Positions 45,612 to 57,500 of a DNA stretch of 64,000 nucleotides are shown in pieces. Every line of letters begins with the position of its first letter. Positions within the stretch are counted from its first letter, which is position 1. The stretch covers positions 2,660,456 to 2,724,455 of the forward strand of contig JAJEKV010000102.1 in the NCBI GenBank assembly GCA_021234155.1, given 5' to 3'. Origin of the DNA: Isoetes taiwanensis (Eukaryota > Streptophyta > Lycopodiopsida > Isoetales > Isoetaceae). Below the pieces are notes generated by a model. That model saw nothing but the letters and a program-made list of their open reading frames with translations. It made no database searches and was not told the origin of the DNA. Position numbers and translations under genes: made by a program.

Positions 45612-47714
45612 GTGCAAATGCTAGTAACACCCTAACACTTGTCAATTTGACTATTGGAGAAAATGTCTCCTCATAGTCCATTCCTTTTCTTTGGGTGTAC
45701 CCTTGAGCCACTAACCTGACCCTGAATTTCTTCTCACCATTAATTCCAGATTTTATTTTATATAGCCATTTGCTGCCTATGACATTCTTCCCTTTTGGTT
45801 TTCTGACTACTTCATACGTTCGTGTTCTATCAAAGGCCAACAACTCTTCTTCCATTGCACTTTTCCAGCAGTCTGACTGTTCTGAGCTCATGGCTTCTTC
45901 AAAGGACTGTGGAATTCCAGGTTCAATGATTGCCAAGATTTGGTGAATGTCAAGATCCTCATCATGATCATGTAATCGTTTACTTCTTCCCCCTTCTACT
46001 CTGCCATACAAGTCAGGGTTTACGTCAATGTTCTCCTTCAGTTTGTCCACCTCTGATCTTCTTTTTTTTTCTGTCTTTTGGTTCACTATTAGCCATCGAA
46101 CTATTGTTGGTGTCAGGGTTTTCATTATGATCATTTAGTACTTATCTTCCCCTTCAAAGCATGTGTCTTGGTCTGCTCCACCTTCTGTAGTATATGCATC
46201 AGCATGTCTATTCTATTCTATTCTATTCTATTCATTATGTATACCTGCTGCAGTATCAGCAACAGCATCATTATGTACTGGGTCATTATCACAGTCAATC
46301 ACCTTAGTAGAATTCTGCACATTTTTTGTGGGAACCTTTGGCATAGATGCTTGCTCCTTGTCTCTGTTTTTATACACAATAGTCTCATAAAAAATCACAT
46401 CTCTGCTAATGATTATTTGCCTCCTTTTCATATCATACATTCTGTATGCCTTAGCTTGTTCGTTATATCCTGCCAAATAGCTTTTTATAGCCCTATCATC
46501 AAGTTTTCTTCTCATTTCTTTTGGAATATGAGTATAACCTACACAACCGTAGGTTTTGAGCATATCATAATTGGGAGTATGACCATTCCACATCTCCTCA
46601 GAAGTTTTGCCTTGAATGCTGGCTGAAGGGAGTTTATTTTGGACTAGTACTGCTATTTTGATAGCCTCATCCCATAAAAAATTAGGCATACCTGATTGCT
46701 TCAACATGGAACGAACAACGTCAAGGATGGTCCTATTTTGTTGAGGGATGAATCTGTGAGTTGTCTCTTTATGCCACGATCCCTGCAATGCTTGTTAAAA
46801 GCTCCAGACAAGAATTCTCCACCTCTATCAGACCTAATACATTTGATTTTCCTTCCAGTTTGCCTTTCAACTTCCTGTTCAAACAGTTTGTAAGCAGCAA
46901 ATGCTTGATCTTTTCGTCTTAACAGATAACATTTGGTTTTTCTAGAGTAGTCATCTATAAATGTGATGAAGTACTTTTTTCCAGTCATGCTTGTTATGTT
47001 TATAGGACCACACAGGTCTGTATATATTAGATCTAAAGTTTCCTTAGCCCTTTTTCTCGATTTCTGAAACTTTAGCCTAGTATGTTTGCCCAACATATAT
47101 CTTTCACACACAAACTCTTCCTCTGGATTTTCTGTGGCAGTAATCATCTTATTTTTTATCATGTATTTGATATTGTTTAGGTGTGTGTGCCCGAGTCTCT
47201 CATGCCATTTTCTGTGAGGGAGCTGTGACAATATTTATTTCACCATCAACTTTCAAATTTTCCAATGCAAATAAGTTTCCAACTCTCTTTGCTAAGAACT
47301 TCAATATATTTCCCATATAGATTTTACATTCAGTTTTCTCAAAAACCACTCTGTAGCCTAAGTCTACTAACTGACTAACTGCTATCAGATTTCTAACAAT
47401 CGAAGCCACACATAAAACATTTTGAAGTTCTACAGGTTCTCCACTTAGATCAAAGATCTCTAGCATTCCAGCTACATTCACTTTTTGTAAATTTCCATCA
47501 CCCATTTGCACGTACTGGACCTCTTGCTTATTTTTCCTTTGAGTTTATTTGGATTCTTGATCACTGATCTTTCAGCTCCTGAATCTAAAACTAGTAAATC
47601 ATTTTTAGAATCCAACTCATTTGCAAATAATGCTTTGAAAATGTTAGAATTCTGAGTTACCTCAACATTTTCGTCTATCTCCTCTTCATGTTCATTGTTT
47701 ATAGTCCTTGCCAT
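45612..47714 (-). pseudogene. Copia protease-integrase-partial RT (broken)
   Basis: Protease LVLDSGAERSV lies near 47590. The gag-pre-integrase HERLGHTH is at about 47200-47180 and is followed by a degenerate Cys motif (CERYMLGKH). Integrase core blocks TDLCGPINI, FITFIDDYSRK and SDRGGEFLSG run to about 46800, and IIISRDVIF is near 46410. RT N-terminal WKSAMEEELLAF, KWLYKIK and RVRLVAQGYTQRKGMDYEETF lie at 45880-45650. A frameshift at about 46790 and a TAGAA pentanucleotide expansion at 46207-46233 break the frame between integrase and RT. The YVDD region is lost. Confidence 0.85.
46207..46233. repeat. TTCTA pentanucleotide microsatellite
   Basis: About five tandem TTCTA units lie inside the integrase-RT linker of the minus-strand Copia element. 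Confidence 0.9.
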
Positions 47715-48690
47715 ATTAATGGCAGCAGCATTTCTTCCCCTGCCTCTTCCCTCATGTTTTGACCCCTTCCATGTCCTCCTCTGAAGCTATCATTATACCC
47801 TCTCCCTCTTCCTTTTGCAAAGTCCTTGGGACTTGAGCAATTTGCTGCCAAATGACCAAACCCACTACAATTGAAGCATTTGTTATCTCGGGTGTTGCTG
47901 TTTTTTGGGCAGTTATTTTTTAAGTGGCCATAGCTATTGCAAACAAAGCATGGTCCCAGCTTACTCTTATCAGTATATTTTCCTTTTCCTTGCTAGCAAA
48001 TAATATTTCAGCATGTTCCTCCTGATCATTAATAATCTGCTTTTGTTCCAACTCAGTTTTGACCATTAGTTCTGCATGTTCTCTACTCGTTGCTACATTC
48101 CTTACTAGAGTAGATAATTGATCAAAACTTGAGAAAGCACGAGCTATAGACATTACCTGGTGATCTTTGGTAATGGTTACCCCAGCAGCCTCCAGATCTG
48201 CCACAAGGTTATCAAACCTTTGAAAAAATTCTGTGATGTTGTCCTTCTCCTGAAATTTCAGATTTCTTAACTCTCTATCCAACACATCCAGTTGAGAGGA
48301 TGTTTTACTCTCATATGTTTTAATCAGGTATTTCCAAATAGCCCTCGGGCTCATACCTCTAACCTTTAGCAATATGCTAGAACCCAGCTTCACGGTTACA
48401 ATGCTCTTAGCTTCAATGAGTTTAGCTGTAACATTCACATCACTACTAGTAATTTCAGTAGAGGTAGATGTACCTTTTGTACTTGAGCTCTCAGCTGTGA
48501 TGATAACTGCATCGTTTTTAATGCTTGTCTCACTGACCTGGTCAACTTCATCAGCATCTCCTGCCACATAGGTCCACAGACCTTCAACCTCCAATACTTC
48601 TTTGATTTTCTCTTTCCACATCTGGAAACCTCCTGTGCCATTAAACACATCTACAACACTTAACAGTTGACATTGTTGCTCTGATACCAA
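47714..48690 (-). pseudogene. Copia gag with zinc knuckle (broken)
   Basis: The frame 48690-47920 encodes a UBN2-type gag: FNGTGGFQMWKEKIKEVLE, then AIWKYLIKTYESKT, then LDVLDRELRNLKFQEKDNI. The CCHC knuckle (CFNCSGFGHLAANC) and the Gly/Arg-rich tail lie at about 47890-47740 in another frame. In copia elements gag forms the virus-like particle. A stop and frame changes separate it from pol, so it is inactive. Confidence 0.8.
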
Positions 48691-48691
48691 A
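48676..48691 (-). promoter_or_regulatory. Primer-binding site (tRNA-iMet type) of the minus-strand Copia
   Basis: The minus strand reads TTTGGTATCAGAGCAA immediately after a TTTTCA end. This is the standard initiator tRNA-Met site following a plant Copia 5' LTR that ends in CA. Confidence 0.8.
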
Positions 48692-49270
48692 TGAAAATAT
48701 TTAAATTCAACTAGATAGGACTCTTGTAAGTATTGCTAAAGAATACTTATTCAATGCTAGAATAGCACTATCACATACTATAGTAATGATTGTTAGACAA
48801 TAACCAAAACCATAGGAAAACACTATTCAAATGATATTTGGATGAATCACTATTCACATATAAGGTTCCGAAAGCTCGAGCCTGTTCTACTCAAGAACAG
48901 CTTCTACAATGACCCATCATGATTACACTGTTTCATTATAACTTATAGGGCCAGACCCGGCCGAGCGTTCCGGCCGACTTGGGAATCGTGGCTGGAGTCT
49001 CCATATCTCAAGGGGCTTGCCATATTTGAAATGCCAAATGGCTCCACTTGTTGAATCGATATGCTGTATCCCCGATAATGGTAGCTTAACAAAATGGTAA
49101 TGGTCATTAGGAGATCACAACCCTAGAGACATTAATAGGGTAGACAACATATTATCATGTACACAATGTGTTGACCATTACCAAGCTCACACTGTGCATC
49201 CTGTTTCTCACAACTGATTAACTGTATAGATAATTCATCAGAGAGAATCACACAAGGATCAATATTATAG
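48692..49270 (-). repeat. Probable 5' LTR of the minus-strand Copia
   Basis: The sequence directly upstream of the primer site must be LTR. The inner end is well placed at 48692; the outer end is not visible because no partner LTR remains, so 49270 is only an upper guess. Confidence 0.4.
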
Positions 49271-50325
49271 AATGGGGCTCGCATGAAACCAACAAACCGC
49301 CCGATAGATAGGCTTCTCATTCATCTCAGCAGATTTTCTACAATGGTGGACAGTGGGTAGCCGCACACATGCGAACTACCCACGAAAAATAAAGGGAAAA
49401 TCCAATTATATCATTTGGACCCCAAAAATACAATGCTAATAGATGAGTGGTCGATGTACTGCCAAAAGCTTATCACCGGGATTAAAACCCTCCCTTTCGG
49501 GTTTTCGAGGAAAAACCCTGTTGATAAGCCTTCCGGCAAGGGGCTTGGACAAACGTAAGGCATAGAAATCGGCTCCCAAAACCCCCCATGGAGAAGTCGA
49601 ACAGATGCCGCTTCGCCAACCTTGTACACGCACATCACCAACACAACAAACGAGACAACACAACATACCGTGGGGACCGGGGGTGGAAAAAGCATCACCC
49701 AAATGGAAGAAAAACATGATAAACAATACAATAAACAAAGAAGGGGGGAGGGTGGGTTCAAAGAGAATAAGGTAATGGCGAGAGAAGAGGAAAGCGCCGA
49801 TGGGACGTTGATGCAGAACCGCGCCTAAAATAGCAAAACCCCAACCAGAAAGGGCATGTGCCGCATGCATGCATGCAAGACATGCATGCTCGCCCCATTC
49901 TAGAATGTCGATCCGATGACTCGGATCAATGCGATTCTAGAATGGGGCTCGCATGAAACCAACAAACCGCCCGAATACCAGAGAACTTCCTTATCAAACT
50001 AGAATCGAGGACGAAGGTCACAGGATGAAGGCTAAAGAAGGGCCGAGGCCGAGAAAGGACATGCCACAGTATGCCAAATGAGCCAAACCAAGCAGGAAGA
50101 AGCCCCTCCCCTGCCTGGAAACAAATCAAAGAGAATAAGGTACTGCTGAGAGAAGAGGAAGCGCCGATGAGAGGTTGATGCAGAACCGCGCCTAAAATAG
50201 CAAAACCCCAACCAGAAAGGGCATGCGCCGCATGCATGCATGCAAGACATGCATGCTCGCCCCATTCTAGAATGTCGATCCGATGACTCGGATCGATGCG
50301 ATTATAATTAGCATGGATTTTCTTC
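49271..50325. repeat. Tandem repeat block with palindromic junctions
   Basis: Unit 1 begins at 49271 with GAATGGGGCTCGCATGAAAC and unit 2 begins at 49940 with the same phrase. The right parts (about 49760-49935 and 50121-50310) are nearly identical and include CGCATGCATGCATGCAAG. Unit 2 has lost an internal part. Between the units, GCCCCATTCTAGAAT (49892-49906) and its complement (49934-49948) enclose GATCCGATGACTCGGATC. The minus-strand frames are duplicated with the DNA and match nothing known. Confidence 0.85.
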
Positions 50326-50350
50326 ATTAAGAACAAGGTTCTCAATTTTG
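50326..50350. repeat. 25-bp direct repeat, right copy
   Basis: It is identical to 45587-45611. Together the copies bracket the truncated Copia and the tandem repeat block. Confidence 0.9.
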
Positions 50351-52679
50351 CAGTGATCAACATTGTGTTGGTATTTCCCTCCATGGTTGGGTCTGGAACT
50401 ACGATCCAAAAATTAGTTGTCCGCCATGTAGCATGGAGTTGGCAAAGTCCCGTCCCAGGACCATTCCACCTGTCTTGTTCTGCACATGTTGTGCATTTGT
50501 GTCCTTTTCTTTTGCATATAACATCACATGGCCTTGCCCCGTTGTGTGCAAATTAATCTAGAGCTTGATTGACTTGTTAACTTGTTTGCTTTCACTTGCT
50601 ATTGCAAACAGGTTTTTGAGCTACCCAGTTAGGGACATGACATTTTGTTGCAATATTCTTTAATTACTAAGCATCTAGGATTGTTGACCTGGTATGTATT
50701 CCTAAAATGTACCTAGGATCCATTTATATCTTTGTGCGATGTGGTCGATGGAAGATTTTAGCATTTTGTGTTGGATCAATATTGACCATATTCTAACTTG
50801 GTGATGACGTATCATCTATGGACGAGATTCCATGTTAATGACATGGATCAACGATGGCCAGGATACTTTACAATGGGTGCTCTTTAGGATGTTTTACCCT
50901 TCTAATTAAAATTGGAGTTTTATTATGTTTGCCATTTTTCACATTCCCACGCTTGGATGTTTATTTTTTTTTAGCACTTTATTGCTTTCTTGTCACTTAC
51001 ACATCTCAAGATTGGATTGTGTGGTTGGTCCATTTTTCCATGTTTATGAGGTCTGTGGGTTTAATTGGCATTGTTCGTCTATTGACATGATGCATGGATG
51101 CTTTGACATCTCTCATAACCAGACAACTTATGGGTGTTTTCCATTTGATTTTGTTGGGCATGTTCTAGGGAATGTATGAGCTTACCTCCGCAAATTTACT
51201 TTTTTCTTTACGTTTCAAAGTCATTTGCTCAAGTTGCTCATTTTTCCATCTCTATTACTTACATGTTATTAGTAATGGTGCCCACTTCTTATTTTAGCAG
51301 TACACATAGAATCTTTTATTTCATTCCTTCCTTATGTTCCTTAGAGGCAGTTGTGTAGTTCTACTATCATAATTTCTGTTTGGAGTTTGTTTGAAGCGGT
51401 ATTCAATGATGTGCACATTTTGATATGCATTCATATGGTTTCATTGGTTCATTCACAGTTGGCATCTGCTTCTTCTTTCAATGCTTCGGAATGGATCTTA
51501 GTTTAGATAATGGGTCGTTTGTTGCTAATGGCATCGTTGCAAAGTTTTGATAATGGGTCATCTATTGCTTATTGCATCATTGCAAGCTTTCTTAGGTGCT
51601 TTCTTTTTAGTTGTCAAGTTTTATTGCACAAGGTTCACTTCCACCATTGTTTTGGCAAAAAAAATTTTTTTTTAAAGAACTGTGTCATCAATATATTAAA
51701 AGAATGATAATGTTACAAAGCAAGTGAGGAGGAAGGAGTTGTTTTGTCGATGGTTTCATAGATTTACTTTTTCAACGGGGTTTAATTTTGAGCGTTGTTT
51801 GCATGTGGCAGTGCTTCTATATTGCGGTCCCTTTCTTACAGCCATTCATTTACTTGGCCACATATTATTTATTATATTGATGAGCCATCTCTTCTGGTAC
51901 TCTGGGACATTTTTCTTGATTTTTTTTGTCCTTTTCCCCTTTTTTCGGTTCGAGTACTTTTCTTGGTTGAAACAAGGCTGAAAATTTATAATTTTCACTT
52001 CTTGGTTCCAGATTTCTATGATCTAATTGCTGGCCTTATAGAGACTAGCCACTTTCATGAATTCCGACAAAACGAGCTCTAAATGGATACCAAAATCTTT
52101 ACAATTCTCAGGCAGAAGACAAGATTAACTTGTGGTTTTTTGCAAGGTTCTTCATCTGACCTTTGGAACTACTTAGTCTCCAAACAAGTTAATCCCGAAT
52201 ACACTTAGTCTCCACACAAGTTTTCCTGACAATAGTCTCCACGCAAGTTTTCTTGACAATCTCTTCACTCCCGAATACACCTTTGTCCCTAGCACTGTTG
52301 AATTTAAGACATAAATCATTGTTTCTTGGCTTGAAAAATTCGTTGATTCTAAAAACATTGCTGCTTCAAGCATTTTCTGCATTGATTGTGAGTGGTCAGA
52401 CTCCAAATTTTGTGGAAGTATACACCGAGCAACATTTGGGTTCAAATGATGGGAATTCTCCTTGATTTCTTGAAACTTGAATTTGATATGATTCTGTTGT
52501 GTCTTGATTGTAATTCGATGTTAAATAGATGGCATTCCAATTATTTCTTCTGTTGGCAGACCTCCTTGTCTTATTTTTTCCTCCTTCCGCTTAATTTTCT
52601 TCATTTCCTTGCTTTGCATCCTTTTGCCTTCCTCTTTCCCCTTGTTTTTTTTCCTTATTGCTTCCACCTGAGCTTTTTT
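50351..52679. other. Unassigned AT-rich stretch, partly LINE 5' region
   Basis: Open frames are Phe/Leu-rich and short, as expected from T-rich non-coding DNA. The pyrimidine-rich 120 bp just before 52680 probably form the LINE 5' untranslated region. No gene was recognised. Confidence 0.45.
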
Positions 52680-53275
52680 ATTATGGCCAATTCTGTACCC
52701 CAAAATCATTCGCCAAACCCAAAAGTTGAGTCTCTAAAACTTCTTCATCAGTTCATGAGCTTATCTTCATCCCAACCAGGCACTCTACTTCTTCAGTTAA
52801 GTTCTTTCCTTAAAAATCCTTCTCATGTGCTCAAATTTGATGATTTTATTGATAGTTCAGTTTTGCCAAAAGAAATGTTCCATTTTTCAAGCTATCCTCT
52901 AGTTTGGGACAACTTAACCAAAGATCCAGGCCCAGATCATGTCATCCCAGCCCTTGATGCCAATGGAGTCAGAATTCAAACTGGCCCCCAATGACCCAGA
53001 GATTTTTTATGGTCAAAACGTGACTTGGCTAATAAACTTGACAACTTCAAGTCAACGATCCCTCCTCCCACTGTTCTTTTCAAAGGTATTACCTTAAACT
53101 CACCCTCAATTGCTTCTAAAATTCAATCTTTGTCAAATCTTATTGTTACGATGAGGATCGACTCGGTAGGGTTAAAAATTGACAGACTTTGGGACCAACC
53201 GTTTAAAATACACAAAGGAGTTTCCATAAGCTCTATCTACTAGCTAAATTGGTTGAAAGTGGTAACTCAACTGAA
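52680..53275 (+). pseudogene. LINE ORF1 N-terminal fragment
   Basis: It starts ATGGCCAATTCTG and encodes a Ser/Pro-rich leader, then a DUF4283-like start (SIASKIQSLSNLIV, then LKIDRLWDQPFKIHKG). That part aligns with the ORF1 of the LINE at 2113 (SKIEALSQSVVIIK...LDKLWAFLLNLHKG). TGA at 52992 and TAG at 53240 interrupt it. The similarity seems to continue through ESGNST and stops near 53275, where Copia gag-pol begins. Confidence 0.7.
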
Positions 53276-56200
53276 ATTGAACAAAAGCTTATGATTGAAA
53301 ATGAGAATGAAGAGGATGAGGAGTCTGCTGAAGTGCTTGTTGTCAAGAAAGGAAAGGGGAGTTATGACAAAGGCAGGCAGATTGGACCCTGTTATGGGTG
53401 TGGTGAAGTTGGACACTTAAAATTTAACTGTCCAAAGAATACTAGAACATGTTTTACATGTGGAGGTGTAGGCCATGTGGCGTCAAAATGTCCAACCCTT
53501 AAAGATAGTGGCAGGGGCAGGGGCAGGGGCAGAGGCAAATCAAATAGCTGGAGCATGAATAGAGGAAAGGGCAGGGGCTCTAAGGCTGCACATACTAATG
53601 TAGCAGTAGTGGAATCTGAAGAAGAAGACTCCGAGGAAGAGATAACCATTGTTTTTGCAAATTGCTTGAGCCAGAAATATAATGCTAAAACATCTTTCAT
53701 TGTAGATTCGGGAGCTGAAAGGACAATCTTAGATTCCACAGATTTGCTCACAAGGAAGGATAAGAAGACACATTTGAAGAGCATACGCGTAGGAGATGGA
53801 AGAATAAAGGAAGTTGAAACTGCAGGAATGCTTAAATTATTTGATTTGCAAGGAAAGCCAATAGAGATTGAAAAAGTATTGTGTGTACCTTCTATTGTCA
53901 AAAATCTGATTTCAGTAAGTCAATTAGTTGACTTGGATTACCAAGTGCTATTTGACAAGCATGTATGCAAAATTGTGAAGGATAATAAAATCTGTTTTTT
54001 GGCTAAAAGAGTTGGTGATCTTTTTGAAATGAGTACATGTGAAACAATTCCAATGATAAATGTTGCATCAGTCCCAACCTTGAAGACCTGGCATGAACGT
54101 TTGGGACATACAAATATGAAAAATGTAAAGGCATTAAGTAAATTGGGGTATATTGATGCAATGAATGAGGAGCAACATAACTTTGTGTGCAGGGGATGCA
54201 TGATAGGAAAGAGCACGATACTTCCTTTTTCTAGAAGACACAAAAGAGCAGAGATGCCTTTAGAGCTGATTCACACTGACATATGTGGTCCTCTCAACAA
54301 AAGAAGCTGCACTGGAAAAAGGTACTTCATTACATTTATAGACGATTTTACTAGGAAGGCAAAATGTTATTGTTTGTCAAGAAAAATTGAAGCCTTAAGA
54401 GCATTCAAGGAGTATGTCACTGAAGTAGAGAGAGAAACAGGGTACAAAGTAAAATGTCTGAGGTCAGACAGAGGAGGGGAATATATTTCAAGAAAATTTA
54501 AAGCATTTTGTACTGCAAAAGGAATAAGAAGGCAGCTAACATGTAGATATTCTCCCCAGCAGAATGGGGTGGCTGAAAGAAAGAATAGAACATGTCTAAA
54601 TGCTGTTAGAGCCATGCTTAAGCATGCTGGTCTGCCAAATAAGCTTTGGGAAGAAGCTTTGAAGGCTGCAATTTACATACAGAATAGACTACCAAGTGTT
54701 AGTATTGATGGAGAAATACCAGAAACATTATGGTCAAATAAAATACCATCATATCAAGGTTTTAGAACTTATGGATGTATGGCTTATGTTCATATACCAG
54801 AGGAGTTAAGAAGCAAATTGGATGATAGGGCACAAGTTGCATTCCTAGTTGGTTATGATGAAGAGGCAAAGGCTTATAGATTATTTGAACCAAATAAAGG
54901 GAAGATAATTATAAGCAGAGATGTTGTATTTGTTGAGGAACAATTGTAAGATAATTATAAGCAGAGATATTGTATTTGTTGAAGAACAATTGTATAAAGA
55001 CAGGAAGGAGCCTAAGTTTGCAAAATCAGACCGAGATAATAATGAGGAAATTGTTAAACCTGACATAGATCTCAGCAGTGATGAAGAAGACTTTGATAAG
55101 TCTGAAAGTTGTGAAAATAAAACATAAAAGGTGAATATTGTAGGGGAGAACAATTTAAATATGCCAATACAAGGTGAAGGAAGCACAACAAGACAAAGAA
55201 AAAGGATGACTGAGGCTAAAAGGTTAAGGAAAGAATTAGAAGACAAAGGCATTAGAATCAATGAGCTTGGAAGAGAAGAAGATGGGAAAAGTAAAAGATT
55301 AGAAATTCTTGAAGAAGAAATAGCTCCAGCCTTAATGGCAGTATTGGACAGTAATGTACCTTTGACATATGAAGAAGCTATAAAAAATGAAAATAGCAAG
55401 CAATGGGAAAAGGCAATGTCAGAAGAAATGCAAGCATTTATAAGAACTAAAACGTATGAAGTGGTGAACAAACCAGAAAATAGGAACATTGCAGGAAATA
55501 AGTGGCTGTTCAAAGTAAAGGAACTACCTAATGGGGAAAGAAAGTTTAAGGCAAGACTTGTGGCTCAGGGTTTTTCCCAGCAAAAGGGAGTGGATTACAA
55601 TGACACTTATTCACCAATAGTGAAAATGGCAAGCATAAGGATAATGTTGACACTAGCAAATTCTTTGAATCTATAAATTCATCATATGGACGTGAGCACT
55701 GCATTTCTCAATGCTGAATTAGAAGAAGAAATTTTCATGAAACCTCCAAAAGGGTTTGAAGAAAAGGAGGGGAAAATTTGGAAGCTAAAGAAGGCGGTTT
55801 ATGGGCTTAAACAATCACCCAGGGCTTGGTATAAGTGCATGGATAGGTATTTAATGGAGCAGGAATTTATGAAATTAAATGGAGATGGAAACTTGTACAT
55901 CTTCAAACAAGGTGAGCAGTTTTGTCTAATAGCTTTATATGTTGATGATTGTGTAATGTTCTCAAATAATGTAGATTGTTTGGGAACTTGCAAAAATCTG
56001 CTGAAATCCAGGTTTAAGATGACTGACTTAGGTGAATTGAAGAAATTTTTGGGAATTAAAGTCATGAGGAATCGAGATGACAAAGTTATAAGTCTCAGCC
56101 AAGCAGATTATATACAAGGCATTCTAGAAGGATTCAATATGTCAGAATGTAATATTGCAAATACACCATTGGTACCAGGTCATAAGATCAGCCAGAAGAT

Positions 56201-56924
56201 GTGTTCTAACACAGAGGAAGAAATACAATACATGAAAAGAGTTCCATATGGGGGTTTGATTGGATGTTTGCTGCATATAGCAACAGCAAGAAGGCCAGAC
56301 ATAGCCTTTGCAGTAAATTTGTTGAGCAGGTATAATAATAACCCTGGGGGGAGCAGCCAAAAGAATATTAAGATATTTAAAGGGGACAATGGATTATGAG
56401 ATAAAGGTTGTATGCTTGATGCATATGCAGATGCAGACTGGGGTGGAGACCCTGACAATAGGCATTCAACATCTGGATACATAGTAATGATTGGAGAGAA
56501 TCCAGTAAGCTGGAAATGCAAGAAACAAAATATTGTGGCATTGTCAAGCGCTGAAGCAGAATATTCTGCTATTGCATTGGCAGCTAAGGAGATTATTTGG
56601 ATAAGAAGGTTAATGGAAGAATTTGGAATAAGAAGTTGTGAACCAACAGTATTATGGTATGACAGTGCTAGTGGAATAGCTATAACAAAAAATCCCGTGC
56701 TTCATGAAAGATCAAAGCACATAGAGACGAAATAGCATTGTATTAGGGAGATGGTACAAAGACAAATTATTTCTGTGAATTATGTGTCAACTGAAGATCA
56801 AATGGCAGATTTACTGACTAAAGCCCTCAGGGAACCAAGGTTTAACAGGTTAAGAGAAAAAATAAAAATACAAGCTGCTGAAGTCTGCAACAAACATGTA
56901 CAAGAATATTCAATGAAAGGGGAG
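53249..56924 (+). pseudogene. Copia gag-pol, 5' truncated and lightly broken
   Basis: The first block (53249-54949, 566 codons) holds two CCHC knuckles (CYGCGEVGHLKFNC, CFTCGGVGHVASKC), a Gly/Arg linker, protease FIVDSGAERT, HERLGHT pre-integrase and an integrase core (HTDICGPL, FIDDFTRK, SDRGGEY). The later blocks hold RT (ARLVAQGFSQQKGVDY, TAFLNAELEEEIFMKPP, catalytic YVDD near 55940) and RNase H (YADADWGGDPDNRHSTSGY, SSAEAEY, KHIETK, ADLLTKAL). Lesions are a stop created by a tandem duplication of about 47 bp near 54945, TAA at 55125 and 55674, a frameshift near 56350 and TAG at 56733. The gag capsid part is missing. It is younger-looking than the minus-strand copy. Confidence 0.9.
54900..54992. 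repeat. About 47-bp tandem duplication inside Copia pol
   Basis: AAGATAATTATAAGCAGAGA and the following 27 bp occur twice in a row with three differences. The duplication repeats the IIISRDxVFVEEQL coding and introduces an in-frame TAA. Confidence 0.9.
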
Positions 56925-57500
56925 TGATGGAAATGGTAGAACAATCACTTAACCTAAGGTGAGTTGTGAATCATTGAATATTCATAAACCTATAGACTAT
57001 GGTCTTAGGTTGTAAAATATTAACTTGTGATTTATCCCATAAACCTAGCTCGGTGAACAGTGTCACCGACCAGGTGGTTGCAAAACCATGGATCTAGCCA
57101 CCGTCAGGCTGATCCTAAGGTGCCGATTCTTGGATCACTGCTAAGCGGTGATCCCATAACATGTATAAGTAGAATTCTAAGGTGAACATGTGATCGGACA
57201 GTTTACAATGATTGATCAAAGGTTGCCTTCTAAGTATATGATTGAGTTGCTAATGGTTAAGCTAAATATTGCCTGTGTATAACATGTGTATTATTGGTTG
57301 AATAGTGAATTAAATTTGATCAAATTCCTTTCAAATAATACATCCTCTTGGGACCTTGTCGATCCAAGATTTGCACCTTGATCAACACCCGGATATAAAT
57401 ACTTGTGGTCTGGACCTCCAGAGTTGTTTGATGGCACAACTCAGCCCTTCAAAAGACAACTCAAAGGTTTATAGAATGCTGGGGCAGAATGATGTCTGTG
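56925..57500 (+). repeat. Probable 3' LTR of the plus-strand Copia
   Basis: It begins TGATGGAAATGG directly after a purine tract (GAAAGGGGAG) that follows the last pol codons. A TATAAATA box lies near 57394. The right end is unknown because no 5' LTR remains for comparison. Confidence 0.55.

Larger units (their letters stand above)
45612..49270 (-). mobile_element. Truncated minus-strand Ty1/copia element
   Basis: Read leftward from about 48690, it has a primer-binding site, gag, zinc knuckle, protease, integrase and the start of reverse transcriptase. It is cut off abruptly at 45612 inside RT, shortly after a block corresponding to RVLLAFA. The rest of RT, RNase H and the 3' LTR are missing. 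The 5' LTR must lie to the right of 48692, but its outer end could not be fixed; 49270 is where a separate tandem repeat block begins. Confidence 0.85.

Noticed and set aside
49345-49382. Small hairpin GTGGGTAG...CTACCCAC
   Set aside because: Short arms and a single copy; not distinguishable from chance.
49411-50384. Minus-strand frames sharing HALSGWGFAILGAVL
   Set aside because: The protein similarity only reflects the tandem DNA repeat; no family match and no conserved start.
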